A stretch of 64,000 nucleotides of DNA from Listeria rocourtiae FSL F6-920 (GTDB lineage: Bacteria > Bacillota > Bacilli > Lactobacillales > Listeriaceae). Below the pieces are notes generated by a model. That model was not told the DNA's origin and ran no database searches. It worked only from the letters and a program-made list of their open reading frames with translations. Location: the NCBI RefSeq assembly GCF_000525975.1, contig NZ_AODK01000006.1, positions 224,369 through 288,368 on the forward strand, written 5' to 3'. Shown here in pieces: positions 47,946 to 56,822 of the stretch (within the stretch, counting starts at the first letter, position 1; every line of letters begins with the position of its first letter). Position numbers and translations under genes: made by a program.

Positions 47946-49370
47946 ATGGCAAAAGAGTATGATGTAGTAGTATTGGGAGGTGGAACGGGTGGTTATGTTG
48001 CCGCGATTCGTGCCGCGCAAAAAGGATTAACTGTAGCCGTTGTCGAACAAGATAAGCTTGGCGGCACTTGTTTGCATCGTGGTTGCATCCCAAGTAAAGC
48101 GCTACTACGTTCAGCTGAAGTATTGCAAACAGTAAGAAAAGCAGCGGAATTTGGCATTGAAACTCCTGAACCAACTTTTAGCTTTATAAAAGCACAAGAA
48201 CGTAAGCAAAGTATCGTTGACCAATTGGAAAGCGGCATTCAGCAGCTTTTCAAAAAAGGCAAGATTGATTTATTTGAAGGCAAGGGTACCATTCTTGGAC
48301 CATCCATTTTTTCGCCGACCGCAGGAACGATTTCTGTAGAATTTGCAGATGGCAGTGAAAATGAGATGCTTATCCCGAAAAACTTGATTATCGCGACTGG
48401 ATCGAAACCCCGAGCGCTTAAAGGCTTAGCATTTGATGAAGAGTTCGTGCTGTCCTCTGATGGAGCTTTGCAATTAGATTCACTACCAGAATCTATTATC
48501 ATCGTTGGTGGTGGCGTTATAGGAATGGAATGGGCTTCGATGCTACATGATTTTGGTGTAGAAGTTACTGTTATCGAATATAATGATCGCATTTTACCAA
48601 CCGAAGATAAAGATATCTCAAAAGAATTACACCGACTATACAAAAAGAAAAAGATAAATATCATAACGAGTGCTGAGGTCCAAGCAGATACGTACAAAAA
48701 AACAGCAGATGGCTTAGAAATAACCGCGCTTGTCAAAGGAAAGGAGCAAACTTTCACAGCTTCTAAAATATTTGTTTCTGTAGGCAGAGATGCAAACATC
48801 AATAATATTGGCTTAGAGAACACGGATATCATTATCAAAAACGGAGTTATCCAAGTCGCGAGTAATTTCCAAACGAAAGAAAGTCATATTTATGCGGTTG
48901 GAGATTGTATTGGCGGTATGCAACTAGCTCATGTCGCGATGGAAGAAGGAATTATTGCAGCCGAAGATATTAGTGGCCATCCGCAGCCAGCAATTAATTA
49001 CAACCATGTGCCCCGCTGTACGTATACATCACCAGAAATTGCAAGCGTTGGTATTACAGAAGAGCAAGCAAAAGAACAAGGTTTTGAAGTAAAGACCGGG
49101 AAATTCTTCTTCCGAGGCATTGGAAAAGCGCTTGTATACGGTGAGTCAGAAGGGTTTATCAAAGTAGTAGCGGATAAGAAAACAAACGACTTACTAGGTG
49201 TTTTCATGATTGGACCACATGTTACAGATATGATTTCCGAAGCCGCGCTAGCACACGTATTAGATGCGACACCATTTGAAATTGGCAGTACGATTCATCC
49301 GCATCCAACACTTGCAGAAGCATTTGGAGAGGCCTCGCTAGCAGTGGATGGCTTGGCAATTCATGGATAA
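47946..49370 (+). CDS. lpdA: Dihydrolipoyl dehydrogenase (E3) of the branched-chain complex
   Basis: 474 residues, FAD flavoprotein. FAD site VVVLGGGTGGYVAAIRA, redox disulfide GGTCLHRGCIP (Cys42 and Cys47), NAD site IIVGGGVIGMEWASM, and the dimer-interface HPHPTLAEAFGEA. Regenerates lipoyl groups of BkdB. Two bases after buk. Confidence 0.96.
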   Translation: MAKEYDVVVLGGGTGGYVAAIRAAQKGLTVAVVEQDKLGGTCLHRGCIPSKALLRSAEVLQTVRKAAEFGIETPEPTFSFIKAQERKQSIVDQLESGIQQLFKKGKIDLFEGKGTILGPSIFSPTAGTISVEFADGSENEMLIPKNLIIATGSKPRALKGLAFDEEFVLSSDGALQLDSLPESIIIVGGGVIGMEWASMLHDFGVEVTVIEYNDRILPTEDKDISKELHRLYKKKKINIITSAEVQADTYKKTADGLEITALVKGKEQTFTASKIFVSVGRDANINNIGLENTDIIIKNGVIQVASNFQTKESHIYAVGDCIGGMQLAHVAMEEGIIAAEDISGHPQPAINYNHVPRCTYTSPEIASVGITEEQAKEQGFEVKTGKFFFRGIGKALVYGESEGFIKVVADKKTNDLLGVFMIGPHVTDMISEAALAHVLDATPFEIGSTIHPHPTLAEAFGEASLAVDGLAIHG

Positions 49371-49392
49371 CAAATAAGGAGGAAATTTGAAA

Positions 49393-50379
49393 ATGGGATT
49401 AAGAGAAACAGGGTTATCAGATGAAACCTTATTAGAAATGTACAAAAAATTACTGTTAACTAGACGGATTGATGAGCGTTTATGGCTCCTCAATCGCTCC
49501 GGGAAAATACCGTTCACAATATCCGGACAAGGACAAGAAATCGCTCAAATTGGTGCTGCTTTTGCATTTGATTTAGAGAAAGATTATTGTTTGCCTTATT
49601 ATCGCGACTTGGCTGTTGTCCTTTCATTTGGCATGACGGCGCGCGATATCATGCTCAGCGCCTTTGCAAAAGCAGAAGACCCAAACTCTGGAGGACGTCA
49701 AATGCCCGCCCACTTTGGTCAAAAATCGAATCGAATCGTAACACAAAGTTCGCCAGTAACAACACAATTTCCGCATGCAGCAGGAATCGGACTCGCAGCT
49801 AAAATGAAAAAAGACCCAATCATAGCTTACACATCAACTGGTGAAGGATCTTCCAACCAAGGTGATTTTCACGAAGGTATCAACTTTGCAAGTGTCCATA
49901 AATTACCCGTTGTTTTCGTGATTCATAATAACCAATACGCAATTTCTGTTCCGGTAGAGAAACAATATGCAGCTGAAAAACTTTCTGATCGCGCACTTGG
50001 TTATGGAATTCCTGGGGTTCGTGTTGATGGTACAAATATGACAGAGGTTTATTTAGCATTCAAGGAAGCTGCCGATCGCGCGCGGCGAGGAGAAGGGCCC
50101 ACATTGATTGAAACGATGACATACCGCTTTACACCTCATTCCTCAGACGATGATGACAGAAGTTATCGGACACTAGAAGAAGTAAACAAAGCGAAAGAAC
50201 GCGATCCACTCCTTATCTACATGAAAGAATTAGAAGAGCTCGGATTGCTAGATGATGCGAAAAAAGAGGTTTTCGAAAAAGAAGTAATGGCACAAGTCAA
50301 TGAAGCTACGGACTATGCAGAAGCTGCAAGTTATGCAGACCCCGAATCCGCACTACTACACGTTTACGAAGAACAATAA
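49393..50379 (+). CDS. bkdAA: Branched-chain 2-oxoacid dehydrogenase E1 alpha
   Basis: 328 residues. ThDP-dependent decarboxylase subunit: RRIDERLWLLNRSGKIPF, ThDP motif STGEGSSNQGDFHEGINFA ending HNNQYAISVP, and the phosphorylation-loop region YRFTPHSSDDDDRSYR. ATG 49393 after GGAGGAAA. Forms an alpha2-beta2 unit with BkdAB. Confidence 0.96.
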   Translation: MGLRETGLSDETLLEMYKKLLLTRRIDERLWLLNRSGKIPFTISGQGQEIAQIGAAFAFDLEKDYCLPYYRDLAVVLSFGMTARDIMLSAFAKAEDPNSGGRQMPAHFGQKSNRIVTQSSPVTTQFPHAAGIGLAAKMKKDPIIAYTSTGEGSSNQGDFHEGINFASVHKLPVVFVIHNNQYAISVPVEKQYAAEKLSDRALGYGIPGVRVDGTNMTEVYLAFKEAADRARRGEGPTLIETMTYRFTPHSSDDDDRSYRTLEEVNKAKERDPLLIYMKELEELGLLDDAKKEVFEKEVMAQVNEATDYAEAASYADPESALLHVYEEQ

Positions 50380-50434
50380 GAGGTTTATTTACGTTAGGGC
50401 AACAATTGACCCTTTCGAATTAGGAGGAATAAAA

Positions 50435-51418
50435 ATGCCTGTCATTTCATATATTGATGCCATTACGGCTGCGCTTCGTGAAGAGATGGAGCGCGATGAG
50501 AATGTATTTATTTTAGGAGAAGATGTTGGAAAAAAGGGCGGTGTATTTAAAGCTACTGCTGGACTTTATGACCAATTTGGCGAAAACCGCGTTTTAGATA
50601 CACCATTAGCTGAATCCGCAATTGCTGGTGTCGGAATTGGTGCAGCGATGTACGGTATGCGTCCAGTTGCAGAAATGCAATTCGCTGATTTTATTATGCC
50701 TGCTGTAAATCAAATTATTTCCGAAGCATCACGCATTCGCTATCGTTCCAATAATGATTGGAGTTGCCCGATTGTTTTTCGTGCGCCTTATGGTGGTGGC
50801 GTACATGGTGCCCTTTACCACTCGCAGTCAATCGAGAAAGTTTTCTCAGGACAACCCGGTCTAAAAATTGTGATGCCATCAAGCCCTTATGATGCAAAAG
50901 GACTTTTAAAAGCGGCAATTCGCGATAATGACCCCGTTTTATTTTTAGAGCACAAACGCGCTTACCGGCTTATTAAAGGGGAGGTACCTGAGACAGATTA
51001 CACTGTGCCGATTGGAAAAGCAAGTATAGTTCGCGAAGGTGATGATTTGACGGTTATCACTTACGGATTAGCCGTTCACTTTGCCCAACAAGCCGCTGAA
51101 AAATTGGCAAGCGATGGCATTGAAGCTGAAATTTTAGATTTAAGAACAATTTATCCTTTAGATAAAGAGGCGATTATCGAAGCAGCCAAGAAAACCGGGA
51201 AAGTCCTCCTCGTTACAGAAGATAATAAAGAAGGAAGCATTATCGGTGAAGTCGCAGCAACGATTGCAGAGCACTGTTTATTTGATTTAGATGCACCAAT
51301 CAAGCGCTTAGCTGGGCCAGACACACCTGCAATGCCTTTTGCTCCAACGATGGAGAAATATTTCATGATTAACCCTGATAAAGTAGAAAAAGCGATGCGT
51401 GATTTAGCGGAATTTTAA
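50435..51418 (+). CDS. bkdAB: Branched-chain 2-oxoacid dehydrogenase E1 beta
   Basis: 327 residues. Transketolase pyrimidine-binding domain: LGEDVGKKGGVFKATAGLYD, DTPLAESAIAGVGIGAAM, EMQFADFIMPA; C-terminal domain DLRTIYPLDKEAI. ATG 50435 after TAGGAGGAA. Together with BkdAA it oxidises 2-keto acids from Leu, Ile and Val. Confidence 0.96.
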   Translation: MPVISYIDAITAALREEMERDENVFILGEDVGKKGGVFKATAGLYDQFGENRVLDTPLAESAIAGVGIGAAMYGMRPVAEMQFADFIMPAVNQIISEASRIRYRSNNDWSCPIVFRAPYGGGVHGALYHSQSIEKVFSGQPGLKIVMPSSPYDAKGLLKAAIRDNDPVLFLEHKRAYRLIKGEVPETDYTVPIGKASIVREGDDLTVITYGLAVHFAQQAAEKLASDGIEAEILDLRTIYPLDKEAIIEAAKKTGKVLLVTEDNKEGSIIGEVAATIAEHCLFDLDAPIKRLAGPDTPAMPFAPTMEKYFMINPDKVEKAMRDLAEF

Positions 51419-51431
51419 AGGAGTGAAAAAC

Positions 51432-52692
51432 ATGGCACTTGAACAAATTACAATGCCACAGCTTGGTGAAAGCGTAACAGAGGGTACGATTAGTCAATGG
51501 TTAGTCGCCCCTGGAGATCACGTCAATAAATATGATGCCTTAGCAGAGGTACTGACCGATAAAGTGACTGCCGAAATCCCGTCATCCTTTACTGGAACAA
51601 TTAAAGAATTGATTGCGCAAGAAGATGAGACGCTTGATGTTGGCGCCGTTATTTGTATTTTAGAGACAGAAGCAGGCGATGCAGAGCCCCAGGAAGCTAC
51701 AGCAACAGTTGAAACAACCAAATCAGAATCAGCTCCAAGTGAACCGAAAAAAGCTACTACTAAAAAAAAGCCCAGCGACAGGTCGATTTTCACCAGCTGT
51801 GTTAACATTAGCCGCAGAGCATGGTATTGATTTAAGCAATGTTAGTGGTACAGGAAGAGATGGGCGAATTACACGAAAAGACGTTCTTGCTTATGTAGAA
51901 AATGGTGCACCAGTCGCGCCTAAATCACTTCCAGAAGAGCCAAAAATTGCCTCTAAACAGCAATCTGTTGCGCCAATACCAACAAGTAGAAATGGTGACC
52001 GTGAAATTCCAGTAGATGGTATCAGAAAAGCGATTGCTAAACATATGGTATCGAGCAAACACGAGATACCTCATGCTTGGATGATGGTAGAAGCAGATGC
52101 CACAGGTTTAGTACGCCATCGAGATGCACTTAAAAATAAATTTAAAGCCGAAGAAGGCTTCTCGTTGACTTATTTTGCATTTTTCGTGAAAGCGGTCGCG
52201 CAGGCCTTGAAAGAATATCCAATTTTAAACAGTACATGGGCTGGTGATACAATCATTGAACGCGCAGATATCAATATTTCAATCGCCGTTGCAACTGATA
52301 ATCACCTTTTTGTGCCAGTCATCAAAAACGCTGATGAGAAATCAATTAAAGGGATAGCTCGCGAAATCACTGAACTAGCAGCAAAAGCGCGCACTGGAAA
52401 ACTGACACAAGATGACATGTCAGGTGGAACGTTTACCGTCAATAGTACTGGATCGTTTGGTTCCGTACAATCCATGGGAATTATTAATCATCCACAAGCT
52501 GCAATTTTGCAAGTAGAATCCATCGTCAAGCGTCCAGTTGTCATTGATGATATGATTGCGATTCGTAACATGGTAAACCTCTGTTTATCAATCGATCATC
52601 GCATTTTGGATGGCCTAGTAGCCGGTAGATTCCTTAGCAAAGTGAAAGAAAATATTGAAGCCATCACGAAAGACAATACACCAATCTACTGA
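51432..52692 (+). CDS. bkdB: Branched-chain 2-oxoacid dehydrogenase E2 (one extra base)
   Basis: About 419 residues. Lipoyl domain at 1-80 with the lipoylated lysine 44 in TDKVTAE, a linker, a peripheral subunit-binding domain (SPAVLTLAAEHGIDLSNVSGTGRDGRITRKDVL) and the acyltransferase domain with the DHRILDG active site. The A8 run 51772-51779 in the linker should be seven A, reading TKKSPATGRFSPAV. End of the operon supplying branched acyl-CoA primers for membrane lipids. Confidence 0.95.
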
Positions 52693-52737
52693 AAATAAAT
52701 AGGGGAGAATAGGGGAAAACAAACTAAAATACCCAAG

Positions 52738-52762
52738 GTTTAACAAAATGTCCAGCGGGTAT
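52738..52762 (+). promoter_or_regulatory. Sigma-B promoter of SbrA
   Basis: GTTTAA (52738-52743), 13-base spacer, GGGTAT (52757-52762): an exact match to the sigma-B consensus. It lies after bkdB and points away from it, with no protein gene directly downstream on this strand before a terminator. Confidence 0.85.
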
Positions 52763-52768
52763 AAAAAT

Positions 52769-52844
52769 AATACATCTAGATCCATACCCCTAAACTCCCT
52801 AGATGTCTTGAGTGGTACGTTTAAATACGCTATCGCTCTTTTTT
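52769..52844 (+). ncRNA. sbrA: SbrA-like sigma-B-dependent small RNA
   Basis: Starting about seven bases after the sigma-B promoter, the roughly 75-nt transcript has a first hairpin ACATCTAG/CTAGATGT (52772-52779 with 52799-52806) whose loop is C-rich (ATACCCC, ACTCCC), then a terminator: GAGTGGTACG (52810-52819) with CGCTATCGCTC (52828-52838), one bulge, followed by T6. Size, promoter and place between bkdB and the PepT-like gene agree with SbrA (Rli11) of L. monocytogenes, as I remember it. The C-rich loop could pair with ribosome binding sites. The terminator probably also serves the bkd operon. Confidence 0.82.
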
Positions 52845-52949
52845 GTTGGAGTTCTTCGCTGAATTAGAATCTTCAATATAAGCACTAACAGTTAATCTGA
52901 AAAAATCTCAGTATCTTAACATAACTTAGCTAGACTTCAGTGACCGTAC

Positions 52950-52976
52950 AAAAAAAACCACATATAAATGTGGTTT
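52950..52976 (-). terminator. prli42 terminator
   Basis: On the minus strand AAACCACAT and ATGTGGTTT form a 9-bp stem followed by T5, 24 bases after the prli42 stop. Confidence 0.85.
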
Positions 52977-52999
52977 CTAAACGCATATTCAATCATACA

Positions 53000-53095
53000 T
53001 TATAGGAACATCAAAACCCCAGTTAAAACAGAAGACGCTACAATCGCAATAAGCATCAGAATAACGATAACTTTAGCAACTTTTTTGTTAGACAT
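53000..53095 (-). CDS. prli42: Stressosome-associated miniprotein Prli42
   Basis: 31 residues: MSNKKVAKVIVILMLIAIV then SSVLTGVLMFL. A basic N terminus is followed by one transmembrane helix. AAGGAGTC lies ten bases upstream and a terminator follows, so it is a complete small gene. It matches Prli42, the membrane peptide that tethers the stressosome protein RsbR in Listeria and thus acts above sigma-B. It faces SbrA, a sigma-B target, in the same intergenic region. Confidence 0.9.
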   Translation of the reverse strand: MSNKKVAKVIVILMLIAIVASSVLTGVLMFL

Positions 53096-53222
53096 AAAAT
53101 AAGATGACTCCTTCCAAATAAAATCACGTTACCTTTATCATACTTACTTTATGTTAGAATTTCAAGTGAAATTAGTAGGATTTAGCTAATATTTTTCAAG
53201 GAAACAGACGGAGGTGAATAGC

Positions 53223-54308
53223 ATGACTCAAGCTCATGTACAAGAACTTTTTCTAGAGTTGGTTGCGATTCCGTCAAAATCCGGCCAAGAACAGGAAATC
53301 ATGGCACATATCCAAACCTTTTTCAAAAAAATCGGCATAGAAGTGAAAACTAGTAAGCAGCAAGCTGGTCTCGTTGCAACAATACCAGCAACAAACCAAG
53401 AATTAGAACAAACTCCGGTCATTGCCTTCTCAGCTCACTTAGATACAGCTACATCAGTCGACCCACCAGAAGTAATTATTACAAACGGCTATATCGAAAC
53501 AGCAAACCGCGCTCTTTTAGGAGCTGATGACAAAGCTGGGGTTGCCGCTATGCTAGCAGTTGCTAAATATCTCTCAAAAAATGCTGAACCACATGGTCAA
53601 GTGGAATTTATTTTCACTACCAAAGAAGAAGAGGGTTTAATTGGTGCTAAATTATTCGATCTCGACCTTGTCGATGCCACATTCGGCTACTGCCTCGACG
53701 CTCCTGGATCGGTCGGTGGCATAATTCATACGAGTAAAACCCATTTGCAACTTGATTTTTGGATTGAAGTCGCAATGCCGCATGAAAAATCAGCCATTCA
53801 AATTGCACGTGATGCAATGAAAAAAATCCACAAAAACTTGGCATTTAGAGATGGAATAGCATGGCAAGTTTATCATTTTGGTGGTGAAATCTTAGAGAAT
53901 GGAAATGAGAAAGTAACGATTCTCTCTGAATTTTCCGCGGATTCCCCACTTAAAAACTGTTTGCTATATGTCGATCAGATCAAACAAATATTCATTGAAA
54001 CTGGCGTTACATATAAGGCCGATGTGCAAGATGTGACGCATATGAGCTATCACTATTTCAGCCTTACCGAAAAAAACCATGTCTACAAAATCGCTTCCAA
54101 AGCTATGCAAGCCCTTGAAATCACACCAAAAAGGCTTAAACTGGAGGGAGGAACGGACGCCAATGTCTTTAATGATCGTGGGATTCCCTTCATTGTCCTT
54201 TCAGCTGGTTTTGAAAACCCACACACGACTAGTGAGCGAATCGCCAGTACAGAACTTGATAAGCTTACCAAACTTATTCTGGAAATTATAAAAATTACGG
54301 CAAACTAA
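53223..54308 (+). CDS. M20 family peptidase, PepT-like
   Basis: 361 residues. Two-zinc peptidase: metal ligands in AFSAHLDTATSV, LGADDKAGVAAMLAV, catalytic glutamates in FTTKEEEGLIGA, later YCLDAPGSVG and a histidine near the C terminus (GFENPHTTSE). Tripeptide aminopeptidase is the usual annotation. ATG 53223 after GGAGGTG; GTG 53214 is a weaker in-frame choice. Orthologue in the same place in Listeria. Confidence 0.9.
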   Translation: MTQAHVQELFLELVAIPSKSGQEQEIMAHIQTFFKKIGIEVKTSKQQAGLVATIPATNQELEQTPVIAFSAHLDTATSVDPPEVIITNGYIETANRALLGADDKAGVAAMLAVAKYLSKNAEPHGQVEFIFTTKEEEGLIGAKLFDLDLVDATFGYCLDAPGSVGGIIHTSKTHLQLDFWIEVAMPHEKSAIQIARDAMKKIHKNLAFRDGIAWQVYHFGGEILENGNEKVTILSEFSADSPLKNCLLYVDQIKQIFIETGVTYKADVQDVTHMSYHYFSLTEKNHVYKIASKAMQALEITPKRLKLEGGTDANVFNDRGIPFIVLSAGFENPHTTSERIASTELDKLTKLILEIIKITAN

Positions 54309-54339
54309 CAATAAATTCGCTAAATTCGGGTTTGTTTCG

Positions 54340-54368
54340 TTGCCGTAGCACCAAAGTTTTGATATAGT
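54340..54368 (+). promoter_or_regulatory. gnd promoter
   Basis: TTGCCG (54340-54345), 17 bases, TATAGT (54363-54368), 70 bases before the gnd start. Confidence 0.6.
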
Positions 54369-54438
54369 TATTAGTGTTGAGAAAATGGCAGCATTCATTA
54401 TAACGAATGACTCGAATGAGAAGGGACGAATGTGAAAA

Positions 54439-55858
54439 ATGGCAAAACAAGAAATTGGCGTTATCGGAATGGGCGTAATGGGTCGCAACTTGGCCTTAAA
54501 TATTGAAAGTCGCGGTTATAGTGTATCGATTTTTAATCGCTCTAGCGAGAAAACGAAAACAGTCGCAGAAGCACATAGTGACAAAAAATTGGTTCCTACG
54601 TATAATTTAGAGGAGTTTGTTAACTCCATTGAGGTACCTCGTCGTATTCTTTTAATGGTACAAGCAGGTGCAGCGACTGATATGATGATTGATGCAGTCA
54701 AACCTTTCCTGAGCGAAGGTGATATTTTGATTGATGGTGGAAATACGTTCTTTAAAGATACAATTCGCCGCAACAAAACACTTAGCGAAGAAGGTTTTAA
54801 TTTTATCGGAACTGGTGTTTCTGGTGGGGAAGAAGGCGCGTTAAAAGGCCCTTCAATCATGCCTGGGGGTCAACGCAAAGCCTATGATTTAGTCGCTCCA
54901 ATTTTGCAAGAGATTGCAGCTGTAGCGGATGGCGAGCCTTGTGTAACTTATATCGGCCCTGATGGTGCTGGACACTATGTAAAAATGGTGCATAACGGGA
55001 TTGAATATGGAGATATGCAATTGATTGCAGAGGCCTACACAATTCTTAAACAAATTGGTGGCTTGACAAATGATGAGCTCGCTGATGTATTCACAGAATG
55101 GAATGATGGCGAACTTGACAGCTACTTAATTCAAATCACAAAAAATATTGTGAAAACAAAAGATCCTGAAACAGGGAAGCCAATTGTTGATGTGATTCTT
55201 GACAAAGCAGGGCAAAAAGGGACAGGTAAGTGGACAAGTCAAAGTGCACTAGACTTAGGTGTACCGCTTTCTCTTATCACAGAATCCGTATTTGCACGCT
55301 ACATTTCAGCATTGAAAGACGAGCGCGTTCATGCAAGCACTGTTTTAAGTGGTCCAAACAATTACTCTTTCAACGGTGACAAAAAAAGCTTTTGTAGAAT
55401 CTGTACGCCGTGCGCTATATTTCAGTAAAATCGCATCCTACGCACAAGGTTTTGCACAAATGAAAGCAGCATCAGATGAATATGAATGGGATTTACAATA
55501 TGGCGAAATCGCTAAAATCTTCCGCGCTGGTTGTATTATTCGCGCTCGTTTCCTACAAAAAATCACAGATGCGTATAATAACGATAAGAACTTAAATAAT
55601 TTATTGTTAGATCCATATTTCAAAGATATCGCACATAACTACCAAGATGCATTGCGTGAAGTTGTTGCTGAATCTGTAAAAGCGGGAATTCCAGTACCAA
55701 CCTTCACTGCAGCGATTAGTTATTACGATAGCTATCGTTCAGAAGTACTATCAGCAAACTTAATCCAAGCCCAACGCGACTACTTCGGTGCACATACGTA
55801 CGAACGCGTTGACAAAGCCGGAACGTACCATACGGAATGGCCAGAAATTGATGAATAA
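54439..55858 (+). CDS. gnd: 6-phosphogluconate dehydrogenase (one extra base)
   Basis: Oxidative pentose phosphate enzyme making ribulose 5-phosphate, CO2 and NADPH. About 472 residues: Rossmann [67 protein letters not shown], and the C-terminal [15 protein letters not shown]. The A7 run 55381-55387 should be six A, restoring [18 protein letters not shown]. Own promoter and terminator. Confidence 0.96.
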
Positions 55859-55933
55859 AAGTGCTTAAACGGCTGGTTGGACTCGAAAATCAGAGCTAAA
55901 CGCTTGATTTTTGGGTGTCAGTCAAATCTAGCA

Positions 55934-55989
55934 CCAAAAAGAACGATAGTTTGTCTTCATAGCTGAAGATAACCCATCGTTCTTTTTGG
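55934..55989 (+). terminator. Long hairpin after gnd
   Basis: CCAAAAAGAACGAT (55934-55947) pairs with ATCGTTCTTTTTGG (55976-55989); an inner TCTTCA/TGAAGA stem closes the top. The descending arm is T-rich, so it likely terminates gnd. Confidence 0.8.
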
Positions 55990-56068
55990 TTTAACATAAC
56001 AAAATGATGTGAAAATGCATCCTTTTATGAATTTACATATATAAATTCCCTATATAGACTGTTATTAG

Positions 56069-56096
56069 TTGTTTTTGCCGTAATTTTAGTTACAAT
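56069..56096 (+). promoter_or_regulatory. lisRK promoter
   Basis: TTGTTT (56069-56074), 16 bases, TACAAT (56091-56096), about 43 bases before the lisR start. Confidence 0.5.
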
Positions 56097-56138
56097 AGTA
56101 ATAGGAAGATATCTGGTTTTTGAAGGTGGGGATAGTTG

Positions 56139-56822
56139 ATGAATAGAATACTTATTGTAGAAGACGAAAAAAATTTAGCTCGCTTTATAGAACTGGAACT
56201 GCAACATGAAGGATATGAAACAGCGGTAGCTAACGATGGGCGTGCAGGACTTGAACTTGCGATTACCGAAGAATGGGATGCAATCCTACTTGATTTAATG
56301 TTGCCGCAACTAAATGGTGTAGAAGTATGTCGGCGCGTTCGCCAAGTCAAAGAAACACCGATTATTATGATTACTGCTCGTGATTCTGTTATTGATCGTG
56401 TTTCTGGCCTTGATCATGGTGCTGATGATTATATCGTAAAACCGTTCGCGATTGAAGAATTATTGGCGCGTCTTCGTGCCCTGCTTCGTCGCATTGAAAC
56501 GAGCGAAAACGAAACAAAACAAACAACGCTAGAATACCGTGATATCGTTGTTGAGAAAGAAAGTCGCATCGTGAAGCGTGGGGAAGATATTATCGATTTA
56601 ACCAAACGTGAATACGAATTATTGCTAACCTTAATGGAAAATATCAATATCGTATTGACGCGTGAAGTACTTTTAAACAAAGTATGGGGTTATGAAACAG
56701 AGGTAGAGACAAACGTTGTAGACGTGTATGTACGCTATTTACGCAATAAAATCGATAATAAGGATGACGATGAAAGCTACATCCAGACAGTGCGCGGCAC
56801 GGGATATGTGATGCGTACATGA
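56139..56822 (+). CDS. lisR: Response regulator LisR
   Basis: 227 residues, OmpR/PhoB type: receiver domain with ILIVEDEKN, phosphoacceptor Asp52 in ILLDLMLP, and Lys in VKPF; winged-helix output domain ending DNVVDVYVRYLRNK-like and VRGTGYVMRT. The start is ATG 56139 after GGTGGGGAT. Partner LisK overlaps by ATGA. In L. monocytogenes LisRK responds to envelope, acid, osmotic and cephalosporin stress. Confidence 0.95.
   Translation: MNRILIVEDEKNLARFIELELQHEGYETAVANDGRAGLELAITEEWDAILLDLMLPQLNGVEVCRRVRQVKETPIIMITARDSVIDRVSGLDHGADDYIVKPFAIEELLARLRALLRRIETSENETKQTTLEYRDIVVEKESRIVKRGEDIIDLTKREYELLLTLMENINIVLTREVLLNKVWGYETEVETNVVDVYVRYLRNKIDNKDDDESYIQTVRGTGYVMRT

Noticed and set aside
48239..48838. 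199-codon open frame on the minus strand inside lpdA
   Set aside because: It is an antisense shadow of a certain lpdA gene, serine-rich, without a ribosome binding site. The same holds for the 160-codon frame opposite infB (5095-5577).
52845..52949. Further small RNA or gene between SbrA and the prli42 terminator
   Set aside because: No promoter, hairpin or coding frame that I can support; nothing assigned.
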